Source of the DNA: Shewanella inventionis
GTDB lineage: Bacteria; Pseudomonadota; Gammaproteobacteria; Enterobacterales; Shewanellaceae
Direction of reading: 5' to 3'
DNA: 64,000 nt
Assembly: GCF_014641855.1 (NCBI RefSeq)
Contig: NZ_BMII01000004.1
Coordinates: 62,001-126,000 of the forward strand
This document shows, piece after piece, positions 33,036 to 41,926 of this stretch. Each line of letters opens with the position of its first letter. Position 1 is the first letter of the stretch. Below the pieces are notes generated by a model, which made no database searches, was not told the DNA's origin, and worked only from the letters and a program-made list of their open reading frames with translations. The position numbers and the translations under genes are program-made.

Positions 33036-33107
33036 TGGCGTAGCGGACGCTGATGTTGTAAGAGTGAACCCGCGACGCTCTGTTATCTTCCACCTAGCTA
33101 TCGAGCT
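33036..33107 (-). pseudogene. Decayed tRNA-Asp-like unit 3
   Basis: Near-identical to unit 2. The acceptor end reads GTCCGCTACGCCA here, so even the base next to the discriminator region varies, whereas the rest of the unit is kept. Confidence 0.65.
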
Positions 33108-33143
33108 ATCTAACTAACTATCTATCGAGCTAAAGGAATAAAT

Positions 33144-33173
33144 AAAAAAGCCCTTACATTTCTGTAAAGGCTT
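33144..33173 (-). terminator. Terminator of tRNA-Asp-like unit 4
   Basis: Same 10-bp stem and T run as at 32838. Confidence 0.85.
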
Positions 33174-33180
33174 CGTTATT

Positions 33181-33252
33181 TGGCACAGCGGACGCTGATG
33201 TTGTAATAGTGAACCCGCGACGCTCTGTTATCTTCCACCTAGCTATCGAGCT
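33181..33252 (-). pseudogene. Decayed tRNA-Asp-like unit 4
   Basis: Near-identical to units 1-3. Between it and the intact tRNA lies an expanded run of CTATCGAG and CTATCTAA microrepeats (about 33241-33312), which also occur in shorter form between the other units and look like slippage products. Confidence 0.65.
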
Positions 33253-33324
33253 ATCGAGCTATCGAGCTATCGAGCTATCTAAATATCTAAATATCTAACT
33301 ATCTATCGAGCTAAAAGAATAAAT

Positions 33325-33354
33325 AAAAAAGCCCTTACATTTCTGTAAAGGCTT
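33325..33354 (-). terminator. Terminator immediately after the second tRNA-Asp gene
   Basis: Stem AGCCTTTACA with TGTAAGGGCT, followed by six T residues on the minus strand, 7 nt downstream of the tRNA CCA end. It should end the tRNA-Asp transcript, which would leave the decayed units downstream mostly untranscribed unless there is read-through. Confidence 0.88.
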
Positions 33355-33361
33355 CGTTATT

Positions 33362-33438
33362 TGGCGGAGCGGACGGGACTCGAACCCGCGACCCCCGGCG
33401 TGACAGGCCGGTATTCTAACCAACTGAACTACCGCTCC
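33362..33438 (-). tRNA. tRNA-Asp (GTC), distal copy
   Basis: A 77-nt gene including an encoded CCA. The acceptor arm GGAGCGG pairs with CCGCTCC. The D arm contains AGTTCAGTTGGTTAGAA, the anticodon loop is CTGTCAC with anticodon GTC, and the T arm is CGCGGGTTCGAGTCCCG. It is identical to the copy at 33516-33592 and co-transcribed behind it. Confidence 0.97.
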
Positions 33439-33515
33439 AAAACGGTTTGTATACACTTAATAAAAATAACAACTTTTCAATTATCTATTTTATTAAGTGC
33501 AAACAGTTACTTGAT

Positions 33516-33592
33516 TGGCGGAGCGGACGGGACTCGAACCCGCGACCCCCGGCGTGACAGGCCGGTATTCTAACCAACTGAACTACCGCTCC
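33516..33592 (-). tRNA. tRNA-Asp (GTC), promoter-proximal copy
   Basis: A 77-nt gene identical to the distal copy, with anticodon GTC and encoded CCA. A consensus-like promoter ends 15 nt upstream. The 77-nt spacer to the second copy is AT-rich and has no terminator. Confidence 0.97.
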
Positions 33593-33607
33593 ACTCAAGT
33601 GCGATGA

Positions 33608-33636
33608 ATAATAAAGTTGTGATAATTAATCGTCAA
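33608..33636 (-). promoter_or_regulatory. Sigma-70-type promoter of the tRNA-Asp genes
   Basis: On the minus strand, TTGACG (33636-33631) and TATTAT (33613-33608) are separated by exactly 17 nt. Transcription would start a few bases later, just before the tRNA-Asp 5' end at 33592. Confidence 0.8.
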
Positions 33637-33732
33637 CTGTTTTTTAATTGTTTTGACTCGATTAGCTAAAAAACAAACAGAAATTAGTTTTTAGTACAAA
33701 ATTCAAACATTAATCTGATAACACAGAGAAGA

Positions 33733-35070
33733 TTAATGTTTATCGTCAGGCATAGTTAAATCGATGTCATCTAAATCTAAGCTTTCAAGTTGACTTGGCT
33801 CAGCCTTTTGTTCTTTTGGCGGATTTTGTTTTAAGCGTTCTTCAGCTGCGGCCATTGCTTTAGCTAATGTTTGACGCTTACGCCACACCACAATCCCAAT
33901 AATGCCGACAATAAATAACACACCATTGACCACAATAATCCAAAAAATAGCATTATCTTTAGCTATTTGCTCTTCTATTGCGGCTTGTTCGGCAGCTTGC
34001 TCAGCAAGTTCTTCAGCAGTTGGTCCTGGCTTGGGCGGCTCAATTAAATTAAAAAACATCTCAGGCAAATGAAGTACAATTTCTCGCCCTTCTACAGTAG
34101 TGGAAACAACACTGCCTTTGACTCGGTAACTCCCATATTCAGTCACTTTAGGTAAATACAATATCTGTTCTGCACTGGTCATGTTTTGCAATGAAATAGG
34201 TACCTGTAAACCTGCTGGGCCGACAAGTTCAAACTCAAAATGAGTTTCTGCAAGTAAAACTTGGCTTTCATCTACGGTTAACTGTATCTGCCAGATACCC
34301 TTTAGTGGATCATTATTGGGCACCATTTCAGCGGTAATAGGCTGTTTCGATAACTTAAATGGCATCACATATTCACGCTCAAACACGTTGTTGCGTGCTG
34401 TGACGGTCAACGTATAGTGACCTGTGGGTTGTTCAAGATTTTGGGCGCCGGTAAATATTCCATCATCAGGCGCTTCATCTAATTCTTCACCATTGTCTTT
34501 ATAAGCCCCAACAATAATGGTGCCTGTGGCAAAATTATCATCTCCAGCAATATGTTGACTGGTAAAACGCGAAGTCCATTCAACCATGTATTCTAAGCCT
34601 GGCATTCTCATGGTTAAATTGTCGCCCAGCAATCTGGCTGTGATCTTAAGACGCTCACCCTGAAACAGTGGTTGTGGCAAGGGTTGTACTTCAATGTCGA
34701 GTTTAGAGATTTTTTGAATAGTTGAGCCTTCAGTTACTTGCCCAAGTAACTGCCAAGGACCTGGCATGGGGTTTTCTATTTGGATCATGTCTGCAGAAAT
34801 GCCATCAACCCATTTTACATTTTGCGGATGACGTGTTGAATACCATTTGCTTCCATCAGGTAACACCACAACCACTGGCGCAGAACCATAATCGCGCTGT
34901 ATCACTAACGTTAAGCTTTCCACCATATAATCAATACGAAATCGATTTTTAAGCTCAGCGGCAAGTGAAGCCTTAACGGGGGCCGCCAATGCACTCGATT
35001 GCCAAGCCATAATCGGGCTTAGTAATAATAAAACAACTAAGGTAATGTGACGTGAAAGGCTAACAATCAT
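33733..35070 (-). CDS. TIGR03503-type membrane-anchored exported protein
   Basis: Resembles the TIGR03503 family of uncharacterised gammaproteobacterial proteins. The frame is open to 35124, overlapping dnaQ, but the ATG at 35070 gives a clean signal peptide (MIVSLSRHITLVVLLLLSPI) and starts 10 nt after the dnaQ stop. It is therefore preferred and gives 445 residues. The large periplasmic part (about 30-355) is beta-rich with immunoglobulin-like spacing. A membrane helix near residue 375-397 (FWIIVVNGVLFIVGIIGIVV) and a charged cytoplasmic tail ending DLDDIDLTMPDDKH follow. A receptor or envelope scaffold is plausible, but no function is known. Confidence 0.75.
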   Translation of the reverse strand: MIVSLSRHITLVVLLLLSPIMAWQSSALAAPVKASLAAELKNRFRIDYMVESLTLVIQRDYGSAPVVVVLPDGSKWYSTRHPQNVKWVDGISADMIQIENPMPGPWQLLGQVTEGSTIQKISKLDIEVQPLPQPLFQGERLKITARLLGDNLTMRMPGLEYMVEWTSRFTSQHIAGDDNFATGTIIVGAYKDNGEELDEAPDDGIFTGAQNLEQPTGHYTLTVTARNNVFEREYVMPFKLSKQPITAEMVPNNDPLKGIWQIQLTVDESQVLLAETHFEFELVGPAGLQVPISLQNMTSAEQILYLPKVTEYGSYRVKGSVVSTTVEGREIVLHLPEMFFNLIEPPKPGPTAEELAEQAAEQAAIEEQIAKDNAIFWIIVVNGVLFIVGIIGIVVWRKRQTLAKAMAAAEERLKQNPPKEQKAEPSQLESLDLDDIDLTMPDDKH

Positions 35071-35080
35071 AAAGGTGGGA

Positions 35081-35809
35081 TTACCCTCTCCAAAGACATT
35101 TTCCAGACTTGGCAATGAGGTCAAGTCGTTGTTCGTGTAATACTAATTCATCGGCCGTAGCCCCAACTACTTTAAGATTAAACGCTGCTGTGTCGATTTT
35201 TTTTATCCCACCCGCTTCTTGACCGGCCTTTTCATTAGACAAATTAAACTTAATTTGTCCACCCGTCATAATTAAGTATACATCAGCTAGAATTTCAGCA
35301 TCTAGCAATGCTCCGTGATAGGTTCTACGACTATTATCGATACCGTAACGCTTACACAAAGCATCAAGGTTATTTTTTTGCCCTGGATGCAAGCGCTTGG
35401 CAATGGCTAAACTGTCTAAAATAGAGCAAATATCTTTGGTTTTAGGCCCGACAGGATTGAGCTTAGAAAACTCATGATCCATAAAGCTAACGTCGAAGCT
35501 TGCGTTGTGTGCAACAATTTCAGCACCATCAATGAAGTCTATGAAATCTTGAGCGATTTGATGAAACCTAGGTTCATGTGCAACACGCTCATTAGTAATA
35601 CCATGCACCTGAATGGCTTCTTCATCAATAGCTTGGCCCGGATTGATATACTGATGGTAAGTGCGTCCCGTTAATCGGCGGTTAATCACTTCAACACAAC
35701 CAATTTCTATAATTCTATGGCCTATATAAACTGGACCACCAGCCTGATTCATACCTGTTGTTTCGGTATCGAGAATAACTTGGCGACTCGCACTTGAAAT
35801 AATGTTCAT
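35081..35809 (-). CDS. dnaQ: DNA polymerase III epsilon subunit (3'-5' proofreading exonuclease)
   Basis: DnaQ proofreads for the replicative polymerase core. The DEDDh exonuclease motifs are intact: ExoI VILDTETTGMN (about 11), ExoII IVAHNASFDVSFMDHEF and ExoIII YHGALLDAEILADVYL. The 242-residue length and a C-terminal tail for binding the alpha subunit match the family. It is divergent from rnhA, the conserved arrangement of enteric and related bacteria. Confidence 0.96.
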   Translation of the reverse strand: MNIISSASRQVILDTETTGMNQAGGPVYIGHRIIEIGCVEVINRRLTGRTYHQYINPGQAIDEEAIQVHGITNERVAHEPRFHQIAQDFIDFIDGAEIVAHNASFDVSFMDHEFSKLNPVGPKTKDICSILDSLAIAKRLHPGQKNNLDALCKRYGIDNSRRTYHGALLDAEILADVYLIMTGGQIKFNLSNEKAGQEAGGIKKIDTAAFNLKVVGATADELVLHEQRLDLIAKSGKCLWRG

Positions 35810-35886
35810 AATTTTTACTCTTTAAGCCCTCGCCCCTAACTAAATTAAGTATACTGGCGTGAATATTTTGCTATGGTAACAATTTG

Positions 35887-36357
35887 ATGGCCGAACTCAA
35901 ACAGCTGTATATCTTTACCGATGGATCATGTTTAGGCAATCCAGGATATGGCGGTTATGGTGTGGTAATGAAATACAAAAATCACACCCATGAAATAGCC
36001 GACGGTTTTGCATTAACAACCAATAATCGCATGGAATTACTGGCTCCCATTATTGCGCTTGAAGCCTTATATGAGCCTTGCAACATCATCCTAACCAGTG
36101 ACAGCCAATATATGCGTCAAGGCATTACATCCTGGATCCATGGTTGGAAAAAGAAAGGCTGGATAACCTCAACCAAACAACCAGTAAAAAATGTTGATCT
36201 ATGGAAACGTTTAGACGCTGTCAGTCAACTACACCGTATTGATTGGCGCTGGGTTAAAGGCCATGCTGGACATAAAGAAAATGAACGATGCGACACATTA
36301 GCCAGACAAGCTGCAGAAGCCAAACCAAAGCAAGTCGATGAGGGTTATCAACCTTAA
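35887..36357 (+). CDS. rnhA: Ribonuclease HI
   Basis: Degrades the RNA strand of RNA-DNA hybrids. The catalytic acidic residues are present in [32 protein letters not shown] and [19 protein letters not shown] three nt upstream also opens the frame, but the ATG at 35887 gives [13 protein letters not shown] and 156 residues, the normal length. It is divergent from dnaQ with a 77-nt shared promoter region. Confidence 0.96.
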   Translation: MAELKQLYIFTDGSCLGNPGYGGYGVVMKYKNHTHEIADGFALTTNNRMELLAPIIALEALYEPCNIILTSDSQYMRQGITSWIHGWKKKGWITSTKQPVKNVDLWKRLDAVSQLHRIDWRWVKGHAGHKENERCDTLARQAAEAKPKQVDEGYQP

Positions 36358-36493
36358 GCTGGCATTGTCTGAGCACCACGCATTAACCTTCGATGATATT
36401 ATCAAGTCAATGCGCTTTTTACTCAAGCGAACACCAATCACAACAAAGCCAAAAAAACGTTGGAGGCTGGATATCGCTTGAGCAAAAGTGATA

Positions 36494-37225
36494 CTAGCGT
36501 TTTGACAAACCAGAGCGCCCCGCAGTTGGGGCTGTAGCCCAGTTGGGTGCGCTGATCTTAGATTTATCTCGTATAGGTGTTAAAGGCACTGTGAGTTTAC
36601 GAGCCACAATCACATATACACTGCCTGTGCCCGGTAACCAATTGGCTAAACTTTTTTGCCACCAGGGATGCTGTTCTGGCTGACGGCTTACAGGCCCGAG
36701 TAGTGAATGATGCATTAAACGCTCATCTGCAAGCACTTGATACCCTAATAAGCCGAGCCAGTCTTTCACTCTGGACGGCATAAAAAACTGGCCACTCCAC
36801 GGGAGTTGACCTTGATACTTGGGTAAAATTTTGCCCGCAAAAACTGGACTCACAGGGTTAAAGCCCACAATAAATATATAACCACTATTGATGAGTACGC
36901 GGTCAAACTCACGTAAAATTTGATATGGATTTTGTTCAAACTCTAATAAAAAACAACTTATCACAGCGTCAATAACATGTTGCTGTAATGGTAAATAATG
37001 AGGATCAGCTTGAATATTGGCGTCTTGTCCTTTAAATGAGGAATAATGACGAGCAATAGAGCAGTTCATTGTATTAATTTGACTGCTTAACGCACCGACT
37101 TTAAGTAAATGATAGCCAAAAATACGTGGCCACCAAGGAGCAAGAGCTGCTTCAATTTCAGCCTGCAACACCTCACCAAAAGGCAAGTCTAGCCAATGTT
37201 GCGGTACTAACCTAGGTTCGGTCAC
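36494..37225 (-). CDS. YafS-like methyltransferase
   Basis: A 243-residue class I methyltransferase-like protein occupying the place of yafS in the gloB-yafS-rnhA-dnaQ neighbourhood. YHLLKVGALSS is a degenerate SAM-binding motif I, LPLQQHVIDAVISCFLLEFE corresponds to motifs II-III, and REFDRVLINSGYIFIVGFNP to the following strand. The weak glycine motif leaves activity uncertain. The C-terminus is basic. It is divergent from gloB and convergent with rnhA. Confidence 0.8.
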   Translation of the reverse strand: MTEPRLVPQHWLDLPFGEVLQAEIEAALAPWWPRIFGYHLLKVGALSSQINTMNCSIARHYSSFKGQDANIQADPHYLPLQQHVIDAVISCFLLEFEQNPYQILREFDRVLINSGYIFIVGFNPVSPVFAGKILPKYQGQLPWSGQFFMPSRVKDWLGLLGYQVLADERLMHHSLLGPVSRQPEQHPWWQKSLANWLPGTGSVYVIVARKLTVPLTPIRDKSKISAPNWATAPTAGRSGLSKR

Positions 37226-37332
37226 GGTTACTCCTCTGTCTCATTAATCTTAACGTAACCAGCATAGCACTTGATGTGATTTGGTTTTATCCGTTACCCT
37301 AACAGATAAATCAACTTCACTCGAGCCAGATT

Positions 37333-38112
37333 ATGTTTAAGGTACATACCATTGCAGCATTTAAAGACAACTATATTTGGTTAATACATCAAATAGGTAG
37401 CTCTAAAGCCTATGTCGTCGACCCTGGTTGTGCTCAGAGTGTAATTGACTATTTAGCCACCACAACATTAAATCTAGTTGGTGTGTTAATTACCCATCAT
37501 CATAGTGATCACACTGGTGGGATAGCACAATTACAACAGCATTTTGATCATCGTCTTGTTGTTTATGGCCCAAGTAACGAGCAAATTGCAGGGCTCACAG
37601 AGTCGCTATCAATCAACATAAACACCACGATAGACATTAGCCATTTGGGTAACGTACAAGTCTTTGCAGTACCTGGCCATACCTTAGGACACATCGCATA
37701 TTATATCGATAACAAGCTCTTTTGCGGCGATACATTATTTAGTGGCGGTTGCGGTCGCTTATTTGAAGGCACACCTAATCAAATGCTGCAGTCGCTTAAA
37801 ATGTTAGCCCAGTTACCCGACAATACTGAAGTGTATTGTGCTCACGAATATACCCGAGCAAATCTTAATTTTGCCCAACAAGTGACTCCTAACAATATCG
37901 AGTTGAACAAATATTCACAAAAAGTCGATCAATTACGCTCACAAAACATCCCTTCCATACCTAGCACAATTGCCATAGAAAAAGCGATAAACCCCTTCCT
38001 ACGATGTCATATAAATGAGACTCAAGTCGCAATATCGAACGAATACAAAATACCAAATATAGATGAAATACAAACATTTACACTTATGCGAGAGTGGAAA
38101 AATAACTTTTAG
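37333..38112 (+). CDS. gloB: Hydroxyacylglutathione hydrolase (glyoxalase II)
   Basis: Hydrolyses S-lactoylglutathione in methylglyoxal detoxification. The metallo-beta-lactamase binuclear site is seen in THHHSDHTGG (about 53-62), VPGHTLGHIAYY and LFCGDTLFSGGCGRLFEGT. VYCAHEYTRANLNFA marks the C-terminal glyoxalase II domain. The length of 259 residues is typical. It is divergent from the YafS-like gene. Confidence 0.95.
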   Translation: MFKVHTIAAFKDNYIWLIHQIGSSKAYVVDPGCAQSVIDYLATTTLNLVGVLITHHHSDHTGGIAQLQQHFDHRLVVYGPSNEQIAGLTESLSININTTIDISHLGNVQVFAVPGHTLGHIAYYIDNKLFCGDTLFSGGCGRLFEGTPNQMLQSLKMLAQLPDNTEVYCAHEYTRANLNFAQQVTPNNIELNKYSQKVDQLRSQNIPSIPSTIAIEKAINPFLRCHINETQVAISNEYKIPNIDEIQTFTLMREWKNNF

Positions 38113-38261
38113 CCCAACATGAAAACACTTTAATAAGACAAGCCAAATGTTTTAATCTACAATGCAAAACTGAACTAAAGCATGACCAAAAGAGTCTCAT
38201 AGGCATTTGGTATGTTCGATCCCTATTTTAAGGCCTGAGAACTTGAGGAAGTGTATCTTCA

Positions 38262-39815
38262 ATGAAAGTAAATTTATTCATTATTGCCGGCACCATAGTG
38301 GCGGTAACTGGGTGTCAGACACTCCAAACGTCAACTGTCCAAACAGACAATGAACCAACTAAAGTTGCACTAAAGGCAAAAAGCAAAAAATCGGCTACCG
38401 TTACACTTGATGAAATAGAAGAGCAAGTGGCAGAGGTAAACAATTTGTGGTTGCGGATCAGCAAACAAATGTCATTGCCTACGGTCGATAATGCTCTTGT
38501 GATGCAATACAAGCAATGGTATCTGGATAATCCAAAGCATTTAGAAATTATCACCCAACGTGCAAGTCCATTTTTATACTATATCGTTGAACAACTCGAA
38601 GAACGCAATCTACCAATAGAACTTGCCTTGTTACCTATTGTAGAAAGCGGTTTCGATCCCTTAGCTTATTCGAGTAGCCATGCATCAGGTTTATGGCAAT
38701 TAACACCGCAAACCGCGTTGTCTTTTGGTGTCAAAACTAACTGGTGGTTTGATGGCCGACAAGATGTTGCATCATCAACGAAGGCAGCTCTAGATTTACT
38801 CCAATACTTATACCCTAAAATGGACAATAACTGGTTTTACACGATTGCAGCGTATAATTCTGGTGAAGGCCGCTTACTCAATGCCATTAAACGCAACAAG
38901 GCTAAAGGCAAGGCCGCCGATTTTTGGTCGCTATCATTACCAAAAGAAACCGCTCATTATGTGCCGCAATTACTTGCACTGGCAGATGTCATTAAGCATG
39001 CCGATAAATATGGCATAACATTAACGCCAATTGAAAATACACCGCAAATTGAAGTGGTTAATATTGAAAGTCAGCTTGATATTAATTTAGCCGCTGATCT
39101 AGCTCAAATCGACATCGTCGACTTAAAAGCGATTAATCCAGGTTTAAAGCGTTGGGCAACAGCTCCACAAGGCCCACATCAGCTAATCGTACCAAGCGAT
39201 AAAGCAGCAACCTTTAAACGTGCATTAGCCACTATTGAGCCAGAATCACGCATTAACTGGGTACGCTACAAAATTAAATCTGGTGATAGCATTAGCCGTA
39301 TTGCCGATCAATTTGAAACCACAGAAACACTTATTCGCAGCAGTAACGGCATTAAAGGCAACAATATCATTGCTGGTAAGTTCTTGATTATCCCTGTGGC
39401 AATCAAAGATCCTGATTTAGCAACCATGACAGCTGACCAAATTCTCGCTCGAAAAGCCGTCGTGAAATCTAGCCCTAACAAGCAGACTTATACGATTAAA
39501 TCTGGTGATTCGTTATGGAAAATTGCGCAATCTCAACAAGTCTCTGTTGCTCAATTAATGAAGTGGAATAACCTTAAGCAACAATCAACATTAACTGTGG
39601 GTAAAAATCTTGTTATTTATCCTAATGAAGTTACCGCTAATACTAGCGGAACAGAGAAAACCGTAAACTACCGCGTTAAATCTGGTGATTCTCTAGCACG
39701 TATCGCGACGAAATATAAAGTGACCGTTGCTGAGTTAATTGAATGGAACAGTTTACAAAATAGTAAATTAATTCAACCAGGCCAAATCTTGAAATTGATT
39801 GTCACGAATAGTTAG
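38262..39815 (+). CDS. mltD: Membrane-bound lytic murein transglycosylase D
   Basis: Lipoprotein (lipobox VTGC, Cys at residue 19) that cleaves glycan strands of peptidoglycan to 1,6-anhydro products. The SLT domain (about 105-230) has the catalytic Glu in LLPIVESGFDPLAYS, with SGLWQLTPQTA and YTIAAYNSGEGR. Three LysM peptidoglycan-binding repeats follow (from about 340, 410 and 470), each opening with KSGDSxxxIA. It ends before a strong terminator. Confidence 0.95.
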   Translation: MKVNLFIIAGTIVAVTGCQTLQTSTVQTDNEPTKVALKAKSKKSATVTLDEIEEQVAEVNNLWLRISKQMSLPTVDNALVMQYKQWYLDNPKHLEIITQRASPFLYYIVEQLEERNLPIELALLPIVESGFDPLAYSSSHASGLWQLTPQTALSFGVKTNWWFDGRQDVASSTKAALDLLQYLYPKMDNNWFYTIAAYNSGEGRLLNAIKRNKAKGKAADFWSLSLPKETAHYVPQLLALADVIKHADKYGITLTPIENTPQIEVVNIESQLDINLAADLAQIDIVDLKAINPGLKRWATAPQGPHQLIVPSDKAATFKRALATIEPESRINWVRYKIKSGDSISRIADQFETTETLIRSSNGIKGNNIIAGKFLIIPVAIKDPDLATMTADQILARKAVVKSSPNKQTYTIKSGDSLWKIAQSQQVSVAQLMKWNNLKQQSTLTVGKNLVIYPNEVTANTSGTEKTVNYRVKSGDSLARIATKYKVTVAELIEWNSLQNSKLIQPGQILKLIVTNS

Positions 39816-39840
39816 AAACCATCAATTATTTAAGACATAA

Positions 39841-39870
39841 AAACGGACAAGATAAAACTTGTCCGTTTTT
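39841..39870 (+). terminator. Rho-independent terminator after mltD
   Basis: An 11-bp stem (AAACGGACAAG with CTTGTCCGTTT) around a 6-nt A-rich loop ends in TTTTT, 26 nt after the mltD stop. Confidence 0.92.
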
Positions 39871-39875
39871 GTTTG

Positions 39876-40042
39876 TAATACCTATCAGGATAAATAAGTC
39901 ATCAGAAATTATAGGATAAATCGCTTAAAATAAGGCAGAAATTGCAGCAAGCGAGTTGTTCTACCGTCAAAATTTCTAACAACATTATAAGCGATGTTAA
40001 CCAGTAAGAATGATCACATTCTTGTGCTGATTGGTATCATTA
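39876..40042. repeat. MITE-like dispersed element, copy 1
   Basis: About 167 bp starting TAATACCTATCAGGATAAAT and ending GATTGGTATCATTA. Its reverse complement matches 51577-51713, including GCGATGTTAACCAGTAAGAA and AGCAAGCGAGTTGTTCTACC. The ends are inverted only over a short TAATACC/GGTATxA stretch. It has no coding capacity and lies just after the mltD terminator. Confidence 0.8.
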
Positions 40043-40075
40043 CGTTCGAATCATTATGACATTAGGGTTAATGGT

Positions 40076-41902
40076 TTAAATTCCTAGCTTTTTAAACAAG
40101 CCCTCTTTAAGCTTTTCTTTTGCTTTGTCTGCTTCGTCTTTAAATTGGCCTTCTAACAACGCTTTAGTATCTATGCCAAATTTAGGGTCTTGAAACGTCC
40201 CTTTAATTGTTACTGGTATATCAACCCCTTTAAGAGACTCATCAACGCCTTCTCCTTGACCTACTAGCGAACCAACAACACTTGTGGTTAACGAATAGTC
40301 TAACGTTTCAGTTGCAATATTAGCTAACCCATTACCTTTTAAACGAATAAGCGGTGACGCCATCGCAAGATCAGGGTTCGTTACAACCGCATCTTTAATG
40401 CTAAAACTGCCGGTTAAACTGGTAAAATCAGTTTTCAATTCTTCTTTGTTATCGGCAGATAAATCACCTTGTAGCTTTTGTTGTGCGCTACGGATCATTT
40501 GCGGGATATTTACTCCGTACAATGAACCATCAGACACCTCAAACTGGCCAGCAGCATCAAGATTTTGTTTGAGTTTTTCAGGGATTAAACTAAACCCATT
40601 GCCTTTAACTTGAAAGCTGGCTTTACCAGAAAGTAAATCAACTTCAGCGGCATCCTTTAATAAAGGACGAATATTAACGCCCGTCAATACTTTTTCAAAC
40701 TGGTATGTTGGCACAGCTTTACGACCATCAAGCTTGGCTGTCAATGCAAGTTTGCCTTCATACAAATCAGCCGTTAATGACGATAGCGTTAGCACACCTT
40801 TATTAATAGCCATGTTTAATTGCCAATTTTGCGTCAACAAATTACTGACTTTAATCGACTTTGCAGAGAGTTTTACATTGGCATCGATAGTGTTAAACAC
40901 TGATAAATCCGGTTCAACACCCTGAGCGGCCTCACTATCGGTCGAACTCGTTTCGGCTTGGTTTTCTTGTGGAGGAAAAAGTGCATCAACATCAATATCG
41001 CCAGCATCTAAGGACATCACAATTTTAGGAATACTGTTTGCGTAATTCACCTTAATATTACCAGTAGCTGCAATATCCATTGCACTGAGCTTTGTAAGCT
41101 GTAATTCAATGGTTTTTGCATCTAATGCCATGACCACTTGAGTTGTCATGTCGGCTGTAACCAACTGATTAGGTAAACTGTCGCCTTGCGCTTTATGGCT
41201 CATGATAAAATCATTAATGGTGACTTGTTTCAACGCTTGGTCAATTTTAAGCTGTCCTTTACCTGATGAAGTCACGGCCATGTCTGGTAACGCAGCCGAA
41301 AACTCGTAAGCAAAGTCTGCCAATTTACCCAAACTAAATTCACCTAATGTAAAACTTTTTAGGCTAAAAGTTTGAGTTGTATTTGTTGCCATATCAATTA
41401 AATTGATATTGGTGTTTGTCAACGCTACGCCACCGATATCGAGTGTTTGCAACGACATTGCTGCTTTTGTATCTTTTGATGCTGACGGTGCTTGTGTGTT
41501 GCTAGCGCCCTCACCGGTTAAGCCGTCAAAGCTTGTTTCACCATTTTTTTGTGTCACTAGATTTAACGTTAATCCATCGAGTTTTAATAACTCAACTTCA
41601 ATCTGTTGACTAAACAATGGCATTAATGCCACATTCGCAACCGCTTCGTTAACATCTAACATTGATGCGGGGGTAAAATTTTCTGGGTTTGAAAGTGAGA
41701 TACCACCAAGTTTGATCCCTAAAGAGGGAAATACACTCCAACTGAGATCATCTGTAATCTGTAAATCTCGACCCGTTTGCTTTTTAACAGCATCGACAAT
41801 TTGCGGTTTAAAATTGTTAAGGTCAAAAAACATTGTTAAGTAAACAGTAATGCCTACAACCAGTGTTAGCATAATCGCTAATAACCACTTTACTAGTTTC
41901 AT
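40076..41902 (-). CDS. AsmA-family protein
   Basis: A 608-residue inner-membrane-anchored periplasmic protein. One N-terminal helix (about 5-25) is followed by the AsmA start pattern FFDLNNFKPQIVDAVKKQTGRDLQI and repeated beta-strand-rich segments. The AsmA C-terminal core includes LTGVNIRPLLKDAAEVDLLSGKA and GSLYGVNIPQMIRSAQQKL, shown here in part. Family members are linked to phospholipid transport and outer-membrane assembly. It lies 24 nt after rraA and may be co-transcribed with it. Confidence 0.88.
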   Translation of the reverse strand: MKLVKWLLAIMLTLVVGITVYLTMFFDLNNFKPQIVDAVKKQTGRDLQITDDLSWSVFPSLGIKLGGISLSNPENFTPASMLDVNEAVANVALMPLFSQQIEVELLKLDGLTLNLVTQKNGETSFDGLTGEGASNTQAPSASKDTKAAMSLQTLDIGGVALTNTNINLIDMATNTTQTFSLKSFTLGEFSLGKLADFAYEFSAALPDMAVTSSGKGQLKIDQALKQVTINDFIMSHKAQGDSLPNQLVTADMTTQVVMALDAKTIELQLTKLSAMDIAATGNIKVNYANSIPKIVMSLDAGDIDVDALFPPQENQAETSSTDSEAAQGVEPDLSVFNTIDANVKLSAKSIKVSNLLTQNWQLNMAINKGVLTLSSLTADLYEGKLALTAKLDGRKAVPTYQFEKVLTGVNIRPLLKDAAEVDLLSGKASFQVKGNGFSLIPEKLKQNLDAAGQFEVSDGSLYGVNIPQMIRSAQQKLQGDLSADNKEELKTDFTSLTGSFSIKDAVVTNPDLAMASPLIRLKGNGLANIATETLDYSLTTSVVGSLVGQGEGVDESLKGVDIPVTIKGTFQDPKFGIDTKALLEGQFKDEADKAKEKLKEGLFKKLGI

Positions 41903-41926
41903 TGTTATTTCCTTATTTGAATTTTT

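Noticed and set aside
32741..33320. Possible CRISPR array, because of regularly spaced repeats
   Set aside because: Spacers are not unique but are themselves repeated terminators and microrepeats, and the repeat units match tRNA-Asp. There are no cas genes.
33361..33573. Open frame reading MAERTGLEPATPGVTGRYS across the tRNA genes
   Set aside because: This is the well-known false protein produced by reading the antisense of a tRNA gene.
36422..36482. CTCAAGCGA..TCGCTTGAG inverted pair between rnhA and the YafS-like gene as a terminator
   Set aside because: The 43-nt loop and the lack of T residues after the stem on either strand do not support it.
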